The notes under the pieces are model-generated. The model worked only from the letters and a program-made list of their open reading frames with translations, ran no database searches and had not been told where the DNA came from. From Desulfococcus sp. (GTDB taxonomy: Bacteria > Desulfobacterota > Desulfobacteria > Desulfobacterales > Desulfosalsimonadaceae): 6,122 nucleotides of DNA. Made by a program: the position numbers and the translations under genes. The stretch is taken from assembly GCA_024641805.1 (NCBI GenBank), contig JAHECJ010000148.1, forward strand, positions 1-6,122, given 5' to 3'. Numbering within the stretch: the first letter of the stretch is position 1; each line of letters opens with the position of its first letter. Shown here piece after piece: positions 5,879-6,122 of this stretch.

Positions 5879-6122
5879 ATGGGGCATTTAGGAGGAAAAG
5901 ATATTTACCAGGAACTGGGCCATAAAATCGATAATATGATGTTTTCCGCACCACAGAAGCAGGCTCTCTTTGACATATTAAAACACCTTTATTCGGAAGA
6001 AGAAGCAGATGTGGTGATCAAAATGCCTTATTCTTTTGTTTCCCTGGACCGGATCATCAAATCCGTTGGATACGAAAAAGCAAAAATTGAACGAATTATT
6101 GAAGGGCTGTGTTCCAAGGGGC
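5879..6122 (+). CDS. N-terminal part of a probable winged-helix / 4Fe-4S ferredoxin protein (runs off the window)
   Basis: An open frame starts at ATG 5879 and continues for 81 codons to the last base without a stop. The ribosome site AGGGGAG (5865-5871) lies 7 nt before the ATG. The peptide begins MGHLGGKDIYQELGHKID, continues through a helical region, and contains EEADVVIKMPYSFVSLDRI (about 41-59) and a helix ending IIEGLCSKG (73-81). From memory this resembles the helical, winged-helix-like N-terminus of 4Fe-4S dicluster ferredoxin-type proteins common in Desulfobacterota, in which cysteine clusters follow at the C-terminus. Those clusters lie outside the window, so the function is an inference; what is seen is a well-formed coding start with a strong ribosome site. 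A second Shine-Dalgarno-like AGGAGG (5890-5895) lies inside codons 4-6, with no suitable start just after it. The tetR gene upstream may regulate it. Confidence 0.75.
   Translation, partial: MGHLGGKDIYQELGHKIDNMMFSAPQKQALFDILKHLYSEEEADVVIKMPYSFVSLDRIIKSVGYEKAKIERIIEGLCSKG

Noticed and set aside
1..6122. CRISPR array, toxin-antitoxin pair, defence system or complete insertion sequence
   Set aside because: No regularly spaced direct repeats, no paired small overlapping genes of that type, and no transposase or integrase reading frame were found on either strand.

Overview
The window looks like part of the chromosome of an anaerobic, probably sulfate-reducing member of the Desulfobacterota (Desulfobacterales-like). 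This is inferred from three things: an NADH-dehydrogenase module loaded with extra Fe-S clusters, the start of a protein (5879 to the window end) whose N-terminus resembles a winged-helix ferredoxin family I recall from that group, and an intergenic repeat with a 'TCGTCATTGCGAAG'-type core. No taxonomic marker gene is present. All five complete genes and the partial sixth lie on the + strand.

Layout. (1) 34-2078: a two-gene potassium-uptake operon, a TrkH/KtrB membrane subunit followed 8 nt later by a KtrA regulatory RCK subunit. (2) 2079-2365: a non-coding gap with a weak terminator-like fold, a candidate sigma70 promoter, and a 138-bp MITE-like repeat with 20-bp terminal inverted repeats directly upstream of the next ribosome binding site. 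(3) 2366-4720: a NuoE/HndA-like [2Fe-2S] subunit and a NuoF/HydB-like 595-aa flavin and iron-sulfur subunit, together an NAD(P)H-oxidising or NAD(P)+-reducing module. No hydrogenase, formate dehydrogenase or other catalytic partner follows. (4) 4721-5144: 424 nt without a convincing gene, holding a short tRNA-3'-end-like stretch, a strong hairpin, and finally a promoter overlapped by a perfect 18-bp inverted repeat. (5) 5145-5726: a TetR-family regulator, probably autoregulated through that repeat. (6) 5879-6122: the first 81 codons of a probable winged-helix/4Fe-4S ferredoxin protein, cut by the window end.

How it may work together. KtrA should gate KtrB in response to nucleotides. The NuoE/NuoF pair would pass electrons between NAD(H) and a partner encoded elsewhere, through a chain of up to five Fe-S clusters plus FMN. 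The TetR regulator is well placed to control itself and perhaps the downstream ferredoxin-like gene. The points most worth a second look are the orphan NuoEF module, the unusually long perfect operator-like palindrome, the MITE-like repeat in the nuoE leader, and the tRNA-like fragment behind nuoF. I did not find a clearly new defence or mobile system in this window.
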